From: Aphanomyces cochlioides
Lineage: Eukaryota > Oomycota > Saprolegniomycetes > Saprolegniales > Verrucalvaceae
NCBI GenBank assembly: GCA_019828595.1
Contig: JAHQRK010000020.1
Location: forward strand, 1,178,001 to 1,242,000
Direction of reading: 5' to 3'
Length of the DNA stretch: 64,000 nt
The notes beneath the pieces were generated by a model. The model saw only the letters and a list, made by a program, of their open reading frames with translations. It did no database searches and was not told the origin of the DNA. The translations under genes were made by a program, and so were the position numbers. Every line of letters begins with the position of its first letter. Position 1 is the first letter of the stretch. Of the stretch, positions 1-11,857 are shown one piece after another.

Positions 1-767
1 ATTTTGCTGAAGCTGGTGAAATCAAGGTTCGTATGCTCACGGACAAAAACACCAACAAGTTCAAAGGCACGGCCTTTATTGAAGTCGCCGACAGTGCGGC
101 TCTCGGTGCTGCTCTTGCTCGCCACCATAGCTTGATGAACGGCCGACGTATCAATGTCGAACTCACTGCAAATGGTGGTGGCAACAAGTCGGAACTTCGC
201 CAGAAACGAATTAAGTTGCTCCGTGACAAACAAAAGGTCAAGCAAGTTGAAAAGGTACTGCTCTGCGTGATCGTGGAGGCTAGTTTTAACTCATTCTTCA
301 GGTTCATGCTCTGTTGCAAAAGCACGTGGACGATCCCGAGTGCAAGTTGACGCAGGACGACGTTGACGAACGCATGACTGACTTTCTTTCTTGGTTTGAC
401 TACGATACAGCCAAGCTCGCCCTTGACGAATTCAACAAAAGCGTCAGTGAACGTGTCTTGTACGAAATTCATTCCAAATAGACTCAAGTGTATGACGTGG
501 CATTGTAGGAATCGCCGGGCATTCTTCATGGGCATCTTGAAGCGTTTCCGAACCACTGATGGCGTCGAAGACGAACGACCACCGAAACGAAAAGCAGATG
601 ATTCCAGAGGTCAATCTGGGGGTCGTGAAGGTGGTCGAGGCGGTGGCCGCGGCGGTGGACGTGGAGGAGGCCGAGGTGGAGGCCGAGGTGGTGGTCGAGG
701 TGGTGGTCGAGGTGGAGGCCGTGGAGACTCTCGTCCTCCTTTCAAACGGACCAAGCATGAGGAATAG
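1..767 (+). CDS. RRM protein with C-terminal RGG tail, 5' partial
   Basis: The 5' end lies outside the window. Predicted exons are <1-254, 302-459 and 509-767; the two introns are 47 and 49 nt and keep the frame. Exon 1 holds the second half of an RNA recognition motif: an RNP1-like strand NKFKGTAFIEV and then the last helix and strand of the fold. A lysine/arginine-rich helix follows (SELRQKRIKLLRDKQKVKQ). Exon 2 encodes an acidic helical stretch. Exon 3 carries a basic stretch and about ten GRGGG-type repeats, ending KHEE. RRM plus basic helix plus RGG box is typical of nucleolar ribosome-biogenesis proteins (Nop6 or nucleolin-like), but I cannot assign an ortholog from half a domain. It converges on the next gene, leaving 203 bp between them. 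Confidence 0.8.
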
Positions 768-970
768 ATAAAATCAAATATCACTTTGGTAACGTGATTT
801 CAAAATCGCAAAACAATTTCCCAGCCAAAATACTGACAATGAATCATCAACCAGCTTCCCAGTTCACCCGAGTGTTCAAATCCATGTTCATGAGAGTGCG
901 ACCTGATGGCTAAGTTGATATTTCGGTCGTGGTCGTGATTACGAAGCAACTTGTTCTGTGCCTCTCCGGA

Positions 971-3900
971 TTAAACGACACCTTGAACTTGGGTTTCGTC
1001 ATGTCGAGATATGCCGAGTTCGGCTTCAAGGGCATCTAGCTCTTCGTCGGACTCGAATCGTTTGACGACAGCTGCCTTTTGCCGCTTGGTCGATTTCTTC
1101 GGTGCTGCTGGAGTTTTAATTTGCTTGCCTTGTCGCTTTCTTGTCTGGGTCGTCTGCATCTGAGCTCCTGCACGATGTGGAATTCCCAGCTCGGCTTCCA
1201 GAAAGTTCAATTCCTCGTCAGATGACTGAGCATTTTGTTTCACAACTTTATTCTTAGTCGACTTGCGCTTTGGTGCTGGTTTGGAACCTTCCTTCACCTT
1301 TGAAACAGAATGACGCTGAGCTTCATCTGGCCGAGCAACTCCTAACTCAGCTTCAAGTGCATTTAACTCATCGTCGGTCTCGAACGAAGTTGACTCTTTT
1401 GTGAATACTGGTGCACTTGGTTTCTTGCGTGCAATCCGTTCAGTCGTCTGTTTCCGTCGCTCTCCAGGTGGATTTGCTGACTGAGGGTGCCTTTCTTTCC
1501 GACGTGCAATACTGAGCTCAGCTTCGAGTGCGTCTAATTCTTCATCAGAGTCAATTTTCTGGATCGATATGGCTTGAATGTCTTGCACAGTTGGTTTCTT
1601 CCATGGTGCTCGCTGTGTCGACTCTTTTCTCTGCATTCTCTTTGCACTTAACACAGTCTGCCGGGGCTCATTACGCCGTGAAATTCCAAGCTCGGTCTCA
1701 AGAGCGTCCAGCTCATCATCAGACTCGACGAGCGAATTTGAAATAGTTGGTGTCCGCCGCGCGGTTGGCTTTTTACTCTGTGGGCTAAGAGCTGATTTAG
1801 ATCGTTGTACATTGGCACCAAGGTCTGAAGATCCTGGATCATCCCGAGAAATGCCCAGCTCTGGCTCGAGGTGATCCAATTCTTCATCGATGGGCGATCT
1901 TGAAAGCTTGATCTGCTTTGGTGTTGCTCTTTTTTGCCTGGCTGAGCGATCAGATTCTCTTTGTACTCGCTTCTCGCGTGGAATTCCCAACTCGAATTCC
2001 AATTCTGCTAGACCATCAGAATCATCGCTATCCTTGCCAATTCGATGTGGGGGCTCGTCTTGGACCAATTTTGCTTCGGTAGATATCTTTTGTCTACCAT
2101 GGAGAGCTTCGTCTGGTGTAATTGAAGATTGACTACTGTCATGAAGGCCTGGAGTTGTTTGTTGAGGCTTTCTTGGCGAGGGTTTACGAGGTACAGACAG
2201 TATTTTCGCCTTTTGCAGCTGTGCTGGTTGTCTTCGTTCAATATGTATTGATGCCTTGTCGCTTGCTACTTGAGAATTTGCTTGATTTACTTGCTTCGCT
2301 GTTCTTGCTTCAAGCCGTGGTTCACACGTGGCATTTTCTGGTGGGGAAGTCCCTGTCACTGCCGAAGTTTGGGGAAGATTCTTTGCTGGCTCGGAGGTTT
2401 GCAATTGCTTCGCCGCTATAGTGGGGACTTGCAGCAAACGGGAAGTTTGCTGGGAAACGCGAATTGCTCCACCTTCGTTTGCCTCTGTTGGCACGTCCAA
2501 CACAACTTGTTTGATTGCTGCGTTCGAAAGTGATGGCTGAACATTGCTCGGCTGCGTAAAAGGTCTTGATGCCACAGGCATCGCATGAAGTTCAGCTTCG
2601 AGAGCTTCATCGAATTCCTCATCGTCTGAAGATGACAAGGACAAGTCTGCGGTCCAATCGCTTGGAGGAAGCGATGGCTTTTTCGTCTGGTCAGGCTCAA
2701 CAACAGACTTTGAACTCGATTCTTCGCTTTCGCCACTGACTTTTCTTGGGGAATGATGACGCGCAGTGGCTGGCTGTGGAGGCACGGCAGTCATCGCCTG
2801 TCTTCGAGGCGCCAATGGTCTCCTCATGGGGGAATCAGTAGCTAGAATTTCTTCTCTATGAGGAGCAGTTTGCACTATTACGGTGGGAGGTTTTGATGCT
2901 TTTCTTGTCGTCGCTTCTGCGTGAAGCCTTGATTCCTTCCTGGCAATCTCCTCGGTGGCTTGGACAATTAGCGAAGGCCGTCCCTGGGCAGGTTTTGAGG
3001 AGAGTCGGTTCTTCGATTGTTCTCCTTGCTGTGGAATGGACTGTTTGGCATTTGGCACTGTACTTGATTGTCTTGACGAACCGTCTCCATGTCTGTTCTG
3101 TACAGCAGCTCTGGGTACGTTCGACTCTGCTGATATCGCCACCACCTCTGGAGGTTTGGTAGACGATGGTGCAACTTGCATAGCATTTAGCTCTGCCTCC
3201 AGCTCAGCGTCATATTCGTCACTCTCTTCTGACGACGACAAAGTTAAATCTGCGGTCCAGTCCCTGGTCGATTGTGGAGTTTTCTGAGTTTTATCACCGT
3301 TCGATAACCCATCCTGATGACGAGGGGATAATTCTCTAACGAGTTCTGATGCTGGCATCTGAATCATATTCAGGGTAGTTGGGAGAGCATCGCTATCTTT
3401 TCGAACATCGTCGTCTTGATTGCTAAGGTCACGATTTCTTGGGTTCGAGTTCAACGTTAGGCTCTCTTCCAGCTCTGACTCGAGATTCTCTAGCCCATTA
3501 TCATCTGATGCATCGCTTCCATCTTTCATTGGGTCATTCATTTCAGCTGCCTCAAGCTCTGCAAGCTCGTCTTCCAGATCAGCTTCCAAAATAGCCGTCA
3601 GTTCATCATGCGAAGCAGTTGCATTCCGTGGATGAAGAATTGCATTCAGTTTGTCCATGAATTGGCCCAACTGGTCCTGCTTAGAGGCAGATGGCATATT
3701 GGGCACTCGGTGCAAAGGCGCTCGATGCCTCCTAGCACCGTCTGTAACCTGTCCAGTATTTAGAAGATGATCAAATATCCAAGTAGACATACCTGCGGGC
3801 GAAATGACGCCATTGCCAACATGTACTGACTGTGAGCTTCAGTGAGGGAAGAAATCTCCACTAGTGCAGGAACAACCTGACAAAGATTTAATCGGCTTCG

Positions 3901-4700
3901 TCATGACAGACATACCACAGGCGTGCTGTCAACTTCTTCAATTTCAGGAATGTCGAGTGGCTGATGGATATTTCGTCCAGGAAGCGAATATCCCTTTAAG
4001 CATTTGCAAAATGCATTTTGGTTGTCAAGTCGAGATAACATTGCCATAGCTTCCCTAGTAACTTGAGCATGTGAAACTTGCCATTCGAGAGCGAGTGAGG
4101 GAAGTAATGCTAATTGAATGGAAGAAGCTAGAAAAGATTGTTAACCAAATCGATGGAGAGTTGATACATAGATCGAGTAGAATCTTTTGTTTGATACGAC
4201 CGATTTGGCATTCATAGGTGCAGTACAGAGCAAAGATCCGAGCGACGATGTACCACATTGTAGCAACTTGTGTCCCACTGGACTGGCTTGTCGACCAAGA
4301 TGTTAATGCGATTGCTTGGACGAGTGATCCTGCACGTATGAGCTAGACAGGACATATTCGCTCTTTAATCATACCTAGGCACTCTCGCAGCATGACGTAG
4401 AGGATTTCATGGCGAGTGATGTTTCCAAACTCAATATGATACAGCGCAGAGAGCCTGTGCTGACTCCACAAGCGTTTAAAGACACGAAAGTTCTTCATTT
4501 CCTGCAAGGATCGTTAGGATCGTTAGGCATTGTCCAAACAGACACAGCAACATTACCTCGTCGACAAAGTCATCCGTGAGTTTTTGCATCTTGCTGCGGT
4601 ATATCTCGGCAAACTCTTCCTTCATCGCAATATCAGGCTTCTTCAGTGGCGGAATGCCCGACAGAGGACGCATGCCCATATAACTCGGCTCATCCTGCAT
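971..4700 (-). CDS. SNAPC1/SNAP43-like protein with giant acidic repeat tail
   Basis: Predicted exons on the minus strand: 4700-4557, 4501-4375, 4329-4168, 4109-3916, 3876-3793 and 3748-971, with introns of 38-58 nt and all phases matching. The first five exons give about 240 residues with the helical pattern of SNAPC1: FRVFKRLW, then EILYVMLREC, then RIFALYCTYECQI..IKQKILL, matching the family's FTELW and ALYLLY...KQKI blocks. SNAPC1 is the snRNA-activating-complex subunit for Pol II/III snRNA promoters in the nucleus. The last exon adds about 925 disordered residues; human SNAPC1 is under 400 in total. The tail has two DWTADL-LSSS modules and at least seven repeats around DEELDALEAELGISR. 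The methionine at 3790 that a plain ORF call would choose lies inside the last intron. Start chosen at the first in-frame ATG, 4700. The splice model is mine; the family call is moderately sure. Confidence 0.65.
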
Positions 4701-5868
4701 CCAACAGGTCCAAGTGCGCGCGCAAGCGCAAGCTTCCGGATAAAGTGAAAGTGGATCCGGTTTCAATTCTCTCAATCTGAATCAACCTGTCATAATTTTT
4801 ATCCGGATATTTATTCTTTTATCCGGCTTGAACGTCAAATCTCTCAAAATGAGTACAGTTTTGTGCGTTCTACTTGAAATTTCCCCATTGAATCGATCAA
4901 TGGAAATCGACCGAGCAATCGCCAGACCTCTATAAAATAATATTTACGTATTTGTTTTGGAAGTTTCCCAAAATTTGAACACCACGGAAGACAGAGCAAG
5001 CTAGAGTGCATGGAAGACGAGAGCAAGAAAGAAAGCATTGACAACCTCATTGTGGCGATGCACCCACAGCAGCAAGAGTAGATCAGCTGCTCACCATCAA
5101 CCAGACATGCTCGAACTCCCGTCAGACACTTGTCCCCACAGCAATACAGTTCTCGTCCTGGTTTACCGACAGACATAACATCACTTACACCATCCAAATA
5201 GGTACTCCAGCAGTGATAACCCCCCCGCCAGTCCATGAACCAACCACTATGAGCCCGAAGAGCTTTTGGTCGTGCGGTCCAGATAGCATGATAAACTCTC
5301 AAATTCGATAATAAAATTGTTCATTGCAAATATTCATTTTTAAGATGTATATAATTTGATGGAGTCCTTACTGGTAGAGCAGACTGTATTTTCTTTTGAC
5401 CAATGAGAATGCAGCGTCGATTCTTCGAACGGTTTGGATATCTCTCGAAAACCGACCGAATCCGGCAAATATGGCCGGAATTGACAATATTACCTGTGAA
5501 AAATAATATGCAACTCGTGAAACCGAATACTTCATTGACAGGTTGTTGACGTGACATTACAATTCCACAGATGTTCCCATTTCTTTAAAATTTCCCATTT
5601 CCAATCTGAAACATTCGGTTTCACTAAGGCCATTTCTTAGGAAATTTCCAGTTTGAACGTAAAATGCCTTCCCGTGAACATTAGAATGGGCACGAACCCA
5701 TGACGTAGGAGATTCCATAGCCTTACGTCGTAGGAAATGTGTGGTGGAAATTATGCTTCCAGTGGGAAATGGGCCAATGAGATGGCAGATTTGGGAAATC
5801 CCAGTTGAAGCGATTCCAGCCATGGAAGCACCCTTGACAACCAATCGACCATTGCCAAATCCGACAAC
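4701..5868. other. Divergent intergenic region
   Basis: About 1.2 kb between two divergent genes. TTATCCGG occurs twice near 4798-4823. An open stretch of about 85 codons on the plus strand (roughly 5035-5312) has no ATG and matches nothing I know; overlapping minus-strand ORFs look random. The segment just before 5869 is presumably the elongase promoter and leader. Confidence 0.4.
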
Positions 5869-6748
5869 ATGGACGCGTTGTGGACGGAATTCAAAGCGCT
5901 GACGACGCCGTATGAGACGCAAATCCTCGACTGGGCTGATCCTTCCGGCCAGTACAAGCTCAACCCAATGGCCGATTGGCCTTTGGCTGATTTCAGCTCG
6001 GCTGCCGCCATCGCATTGGGCTACCTTGCCTTTGTGATTGTCGGCACGTTGGTCATGAAGTCCGGCGTGCCTGCCATCAACACGTCTGCCTTGCAATTCG
6101 TGTACAACCCAATCCAAATCGTGCTCTGCTCGTACATGTGCGTCGAAGCTGGTGTGCAAGCTTACCGCCACGTATGTATCAACCTTGTCATGAACTTGTC
6201 ACCCTGACATTTGCTTGTAGAACTACTCGCCCATGCCTTGCAATGAATTCCGAGCGACCTCTCCAGTGATGGGCAACGTCATGTGGCTCTTCTACATCTC
6301 GAAGATCCTCGACTTCATGGACACCTTCTTCATCATTGTCGGCAAGAAGTGGAAGCAATTGTCGTTCTTGCACGTGTATCACCACTTGACCATCTTCTCG
6401 ATCTACTGGCTGAACTTCCGTGCCTTATACGATGGTGATATTTACCTCACGATCATCTTGAACGGCTTCATCCACACCATCATGTACACGTACTACTTCG
6501 TGAGCTCGCACACCAAGACGATCTGGTGGAAGAAGTATTTGACGACCATGCAATTGATTCAATTCGTCACAATGAACGTCCAAGCCATCATGGTCATCTC
6601 CAAGGAATGCAAGGGCACGCCACAAAACATTGCCATCTTGTACCTTGTCTACATCCAATCGCTCTTCTGGCTCTTCATGCATTTCTTCATCACATCGTAC
6701 TGCTCGTCCCCTCGCAAGGAAGCTGGCGATGCCAAGAAGCGCAACTAA
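5869..6748 (+). CDS. ELO-family PUFA elongase (3-ketoacyl-CoA synthase)
   Basis: Exons 5869-6171 and 6221-6748 with a 49-nt phase-0 intron give 276 residues, the usual ELO length. The enzyme condenses malonyl-CoA with a fatty acyl-CoA in the ER membrane as the first step of chain elongation. Visible: KILDFMDTFF (about residues 129-138, the family's KxxExxDT box with D for E), the catalytic histidine box HVYHH (152-156), YTYYF near 210, several hydrophobic spans and a basic C-terminal tail ending KKRN. Among ELOs the KWKQLSFLHVYHH setting is typical of the delta-6/delta-5 PUFA elongases of oomycetes and thraustochytrids; exact chain-length preference cannot be read. Start ATG 5869 has a GACAACATGG context, and the upstream ATG at 5822 is out of frame. 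Confidence 0.93.
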
Positions 6749-6793
6749 GTCAACTGAGTAACATGATTGTTCATTCTTCCACTTGTTGTGTCT

Positions 6794-8597
6794 CTAGAGT
6801 TGATGGATCATGGATGATTGCTTGGTAGGCGATGGCGGCCGGTTCGTCTGTCGCGTGTATGCACGGTACTTTTCAATCGTGTCGACCCAATATTTCAGAT
6901 CCACTTCGGACTCACATCGGAGTTCAAACGTTCGACTTGCCTGCGGATTCGCATGCGTACTCAAGTCCACGACCATGTCAAACGAGTAATGGTTGCCTCT
7001 ACATCAGGACAATCGACAATTCCAACTTGCGATGAGGACCTTGTACCGCAAGTGCTGATGTCTGACAATATGCGTGATGCGAGAGAGGCTAAATGTTCCT
7101 CGCGGGGCAAATCCTCGCATTTGATCTTCCTTCGAGTGGTAGTAAGTCATTGCCAGTGTCCGCGAGTCCACTTTAAACCACCGTCGTTCCCATCCTCGAA
7201 AGAGTGATGAGCTCTTCTTTTCCAAATATCCTTCGAGAACTGGCAGCTAGTGAAAGTCACTACACGATCACTAATTCCATGTACCTGTTTGTGGTCCAAT
7301 TGGCTTGCCAATTTGATTGTGTCGTGGACAAGTGCGAGCATAGCCAGCCCTACTTGTCGTAAATCTCCTGCTGCAATCAGTGCAATGTCGCTCGCAAGTC
7401 TGTTCGCTTCATGCTCAACGCCAATGCCTTCAGTAGTTAAGCCAGGAGATCAAAATTGAATACTACCAGATGCAGTGCGGCGTTTCAGAGCCTCGACACG
7501 TTCGAGCAAGACTGGAAAGCTTCGAATCGGTTCATGGGTCACTTCATCAACAACCGGAGGGAATTCAATGTCCATGTCAATGTTGCGTGGAGATGGTGGC
7601 TCAATCGTCGATAGATTCTTCTTGAGGATTCGTTTGGATTTGGAGGATGGCACGACTAAGATATAGTTAACAGGGCAAGTGAACCAATCTTACCTTGTTT
7701 GAAGTCTTCAGCATCTCGCAGCGGCATGGCTCCATCCGACAAGGAGCGATAGAGTCGACGAGTAGTGCTAGGAGGTGTCGAGACGACCTCATTTGGAGTT
7801 TTGTCAACTCGTTCAACCTGCTGCTGGACGATTGCTTGCTGGATAGCCATCCGAATATTGCCTTTCAATAGTGTCATGCTGTTTTGAGCAGTCGAAGGGC
7901 CTTTATCCGACTGCACCCGCTTGAAAACTTCCCATGGAATATCTTCGCTCTGACTATCTTCCGTGTCTGTGCAAAGGTAATAGCATTGCAAGCTTCGGCT
8001 GTGAAAATCTTCTGCCAATGCAGCATTCCCTTGGCTACAAGCAGGTATTTGTCGCAGTGTCAGGTGATAATGTCAAACCTGTGGTAGACTAAGGCCAAAC
8101 TGTTGAGCGTTTCTGCGACCTTGTGACTTGGCTTTGTTCCCTCGAGTTTTTCACGACACGCAAGTGCCTTTTCGAGATGCTGGATTGCTAGTGTATGATT
8201 TGAGTACAACCGATAAGCAGTGCCAAGCTGCTGAAGTGTGTCCCCGACACTTTCCTCTGGTCCATACTTCTCGTGAATCACCAATTTTCGATGGAGGAGC
8301 GGCAGTGCTTCGTCATATTCCCCGCCCATCATAGAATATAACGATACTTGTGCAAGTAAGTCAGCAATCTGGATGTCAACTACACACAACGGTAAGAAAG
8401 GCATTGACGGAGGTGGGGCACTGTACACTCGCCATGGACTTTCTCGGCTTCTTGGAGCAATCGTTTCGCTTTCTGCTTTGCCTAACGTGAATGCTGAGAC
8501 ACCATATCATTTTCGCATCAAATACATCAACAAGGATGTTCGTAGCAGCTCCGGAGCGCATATTGAGCAGACTACTTCCTCGTCTGGACAGCGACAT
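6794..8597 (-). CDS. TPR-repeat protein with C-terminal PH domain
   Basis: A multi-exon minus-strand gene. The first exons, 8597-8526 and 8481-8427, are joined by a 44-nt intron, and the next exon starts at 8379. Spliced, the N-terminal part reads AKQKAKRLLQEAEKVHGE and then kinesin-light-chain-style TPRs: YDEALPLLHRKLVIHEKYG, TLAIQHLEKALACREKL, and GNAALAEDFHSRSLQCYYL across an intron. A Ser/Pro-rich linker (about 7990-7460) and a helical segment (about 7430-7285) follow. The C-terminus is a PH domain: GYLEKKSSSLFRGWERRWFK to FELRCESEVDLKYWVDTIEKY. Total length is near 500 residues. PH domains commonly bind phosphoinositides and TPRs bind proteins, so an adaptor at a membrane is likely; the partner is unknown. 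Middle exon borders are approximate. Confidence 0.75.
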
Positions 8598-8952
8598 CTT
8601 GGCGATCTTTCCTGTGGAAATAAAAAAGAAACTGAGACCTAATTGTGATAAAATTATTTAAGAAATATTAAAAGACATTTAAAGAACTCCTTAAGTTAAA
8701 GACAAAAACGATATGCTTTGTGTTTCTCCCCCCCCGTTCTGTAGACTGAAAGCCAATACAATCTGACGCGAAGAGTTCTTGCTTTGTCTTATTTACTTTA
8801 TTTCATGCCTTCATCCAACCAACGAGCCCGTTGGCTGGGAGCAAGTTAAGCAACCACGAAAAGAATAGATTAGAAGAATTTAAAAGAAATTAAGCTAATT
8901 TAAGAAAACATTCTTTTAAGTCGGAAATTGAACACTCCATGGAATTTTCTCA

Positions 8953-10641
8953 TTATGAGGAAGATGCAAGGTCGACGACGTCTGGGTCATATACATGAGC
9001 GCGAGATTGCGTCGTCTTGGATGCTCCATAGACAGCTTCAAGCATGGCTGGCTGCAATGGAATCCAGAGGCCATGGAGGTGCGGTTGCTTCTGGAGCAAA
9101 TCATAGAGCACTCGATTTTCATAGCCGTTTGTGGGAACAGCAGGCTCAGCACCTTTGGGGCATTTGCCATGCTCAACCACATGCCACGTCCTGCCGTCCT
9201 TGCAAGCAGCGCCCATCGGCTTTGTGGACGCACAGTCAAGGCTAACCCAACGCGAGCCATGGGCTGCGACCATCGCCACACAAGCAGTCGTATTTATGGG
9301 TTGTTGTGGGGCAAACGACCATATCATGGCTTCCATGCGCTTGGGTGTAATATTGTCTGGCGATGGGATCTTGACATTGCATTCGAGCAGCTTGGGCAAG
9401 AGCTTCTCGTCAATCAGGTATCGATTCGGCCCAACGTGGCCCATAGCATTGAGGAATCCATATTGGATCTCGCTGGTTTCAGGGCGGAAGAGGACATTGT
9501 CGTTGGCGATGGTCGACGTAGTCCAGTCGCTGAAGCGGCAGGCAGGGTATGGCTCAAAAGGGAGTTCAGGTTCTTGCCAGTCGCACAGGTTCGATTTGTG
9601 GAAGAGCAGATCATTTCCCACGGGAGAATAATCCGAGGCGGTGAGGAATGCAATGCGTTTCCCCGAGGCAAGGAGGGATTCATACGAAGGCCATTCGCCG
9701 CTAGGGACGTCGCCAGGAACAAGGATTTCCGAGCGTGAAAAAAAGCTCTTGATAAGGTCAAGGAGGAGATGGACTTTGTGCCACAATAGCAGATTGGGTT
9801 CGTCGTCAAAGTACACGACGAGGAATTCGTCCTTGTTGTCTAAATTGCCGTGATATCGAGATATAGAAGCCTCAAACCTGGATGATGTAGCCATGCCGCA
9901 ACTTCTTCAAGTGCGTCCCTCACAGGGCGTTGGGAATGCGCTGGAATGCTGCTCAACGACGGCATGCATCCAATGGTTTTGGAATCCCATTCAATGTCGA
10001 CACCGAGAAACTTGGCTATCTTGTTGAACCACATTATCAAATCGTCCAAGAGCGGTGACGAGAACCCTCCGCAGTGTGCAATACGAAGCTCATCGTCAAC
10101 CCAATGGACATCGAGCTCCATCAAACGTGCACCAAGGCGCATTTGATCTGTCAAGCTGAACAACTACGCATTACTTTAGCAAGTCGTTTGTCGGGTTAGA
10201 TTTACCTGATCGTTCGTATGTACACCCAAGTGAAGCGGCATCCATGGAATATGCGATAAGAAGCTCTCAAACACGTGATCTTCCACACCATAGCCCTACG
10301 TATTAACTGTCAAATGACTTCGCGGGACATCGTTTCCATACGTCCACAATCGTAATTGCTGAGTTGTGTGTTCCTGGGAGCTGAGCGTGGCATAAGTTAT
10401 GTGTATAGGCAAGTTTTCGCTGTAGCGCTAACGCGCGGTCTGCCCATGGCGCAATCTCGACGGATCCACGATCGCATACAATAACACACACGTTGTGATC
10501 GTCGCACTTGCGGACTTTGCGGCAATGCACATCCTTTGGCACGGTATCAACAATCTTTTCGTTTGAATAAACTTCATCTAGAGCCAACGAGAGGCCTCCA
10601 AAGAGCGCCGTCGCCGCCGTCACCAGCCACGCGATCTTCAT
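8953..10641 (-). CDS. Secreted PI-PLC X-domain-like phosphodiesterase
   Basis: Minus-strand gene of four predicted exons. The ATG at 10641 opens a signal peptide (MKIAWLVTAATALFGGLSLA), then a cysteine-containing stretch. The PI-PLC-X core follows: CHAQLPGTHNS (catalytic-type His about residue 92) and, after two introns, ELDVHWVDDELRIAHC with the second catalytic-type histidine. Removing a 38-nt intron joins WLHHP to DNKDEFLVVYFDDEP. The C-terminal third is cysteine-containing, with tryptophan and aromatic motifs, and no clear GPI or TM signal. The family (PLCXD-like) cleaves phosphoinositides or related phosphodiesters; a secreted copy probably acts outside the cell. Substrate and activity are inferred. 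A nearby upstream TTG is in frame, but the signal peptide starts cleanly at the ATG. Confidence 0.8.
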
Positions 10642-11008
10642 ACGACGTCGGAAAAGAGTCAATGATGTTTGTTCAGGGATGCTCTTGATCTTTTTATTGG
10701 ATTTTTTTTAATAAAATCAATCATTATAAATTAAATGTATTTATTATAATTAAATTTGAATTTAATTTTCCGTATTTTTAATTTTTCGCTGCATCGAAGA
10801 ACATGCAATCTGAAACGGCCCACGACATCGACGCCGGACAGCTTCACCGTCACAGACTTCCAAGACTTGAATGAATTGATTCTCCACTAAAGGAGTGAAT
10901 AAGACAAGGAAATGTGATGCCAGAGGTATTGGTAACATTGCGAGCTTCAGGTAGTGGTCGGTTTCATGGTTTTTCGATCTAAATCGGTATATCCCGCAGC
11001 TTGTCGAG
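10642..11008. other. Divergent promoter region
   Basis: About 370 bp of AT-rich sequence (densest 10685-10785) between the divergent PI-PLC-like and EF-hand genes. No ORF or RNA gene is seen. Confidence 0.5.
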
Positions 11009-11804
11009 ATGGACGTTCGGTCAGTCTTGCAGTCTGTCTATGAGAACAGATCAACGACGTTAGAGGTGCCAGATGTGGCTGGTATGCGTGCGGTATGAAC
11101 GAGCTTCCCTCGCGTGACGTCATTAATCGATGGCTGCATGTAGCTCTTTGCGTACTTTGACACAAATCGCGATGGCACGTTGTCAGCAAAGCAAGCTCTA
11201 TGCATCTTTCAACTGGTACGCTTTCAGTAATGCCACGAAGAATCCTTAGTCAATGTAGCTTGGCCTCTCTGCCCATGAAGAACACGTCTACGAGCTTGAC
11301 CGAATGTCATTTCCAGGTGAACCTGGAGCTATTCATCAGCCACGCTGATCTTCCACATGGACAGAATTCATTAGCATTGTGGACCACCATACTACAATTG
11401 CAAGTGCGGATCCAACACTGCACTCATGGAACACGATCAACCATTTCCGCAACGACTACGTCTCGCGCGATCAATTGGCTTGCTTTCTTGTCAACTGCGA
11501 CGGAAAACAAGTCCCACCAGCGCATCTCGACCGTTTCCTGGAGCTCTACGGCATGTAAGTGTCATTGGTTTTCTTTCAGTTCATCTGAAGCTGTCTTAGC
11601 TCAAATGAACTGGATCCCCATGTTGGGAAGCTGGAGCAAACAGGCTATCTGAAACTCCTTGACGACTACAAGGACGATGATGCAGTCGACAAGGGCAACC
11701 GTCGACGCCATGCTGTCAAGGATCTTTTAGTTCCGCCGCCACTGCAATTAACTAGCCTTGAACCAGCCCAAGGCGACTCAGTTGATGCTGGGAATGCAGT
11801 GTAA
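11009..11804 (+). CDS. EF-hand calcium-binding protein
   Basis: Spliced plus-strand gene with four introns: from about 11093, 11216, about 11317 and about 11556. Exon 1 begins MDVRSVLQSVYENRSTTLE. Exon 2 holds a clear EF-hand, FAYFDTNRDGTLSAKQALCI, with canonical D-x-N-x-D-G loop positions. Later exons carry diverged EF-like helices (HVYELDRMSFPEFISIV, YVSRDQLACFLVNC) and a short basic C-terminus ending at 11804. Length is about 200 residues. No signal peptide or TM segment, so a cytosolic calcium sensor is the simplest reading. It converges on the next gene with only 53 bp between stop codons, so 3' transcript overlap is likely. Partner unknown. Confidence 0.7.
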
Positions 11805-11857
11805 AAACTTATTAATCAAGCAGAAATACACAGGTGCAACTACGATTAATGGGAGAC

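Noticed and set aside
4844..5302. 152-codon minus-strand ORF
   Set aside because: Starts with TTG, Cys-rich random-looking composition, no motif, no splice context.
5557..6171. 204-codon minus-strand ORF antisense to the elongase
   Set aside because: Shadow of the ELO exon 1 frame; no domain, and ELO motifs on plus are decisive.
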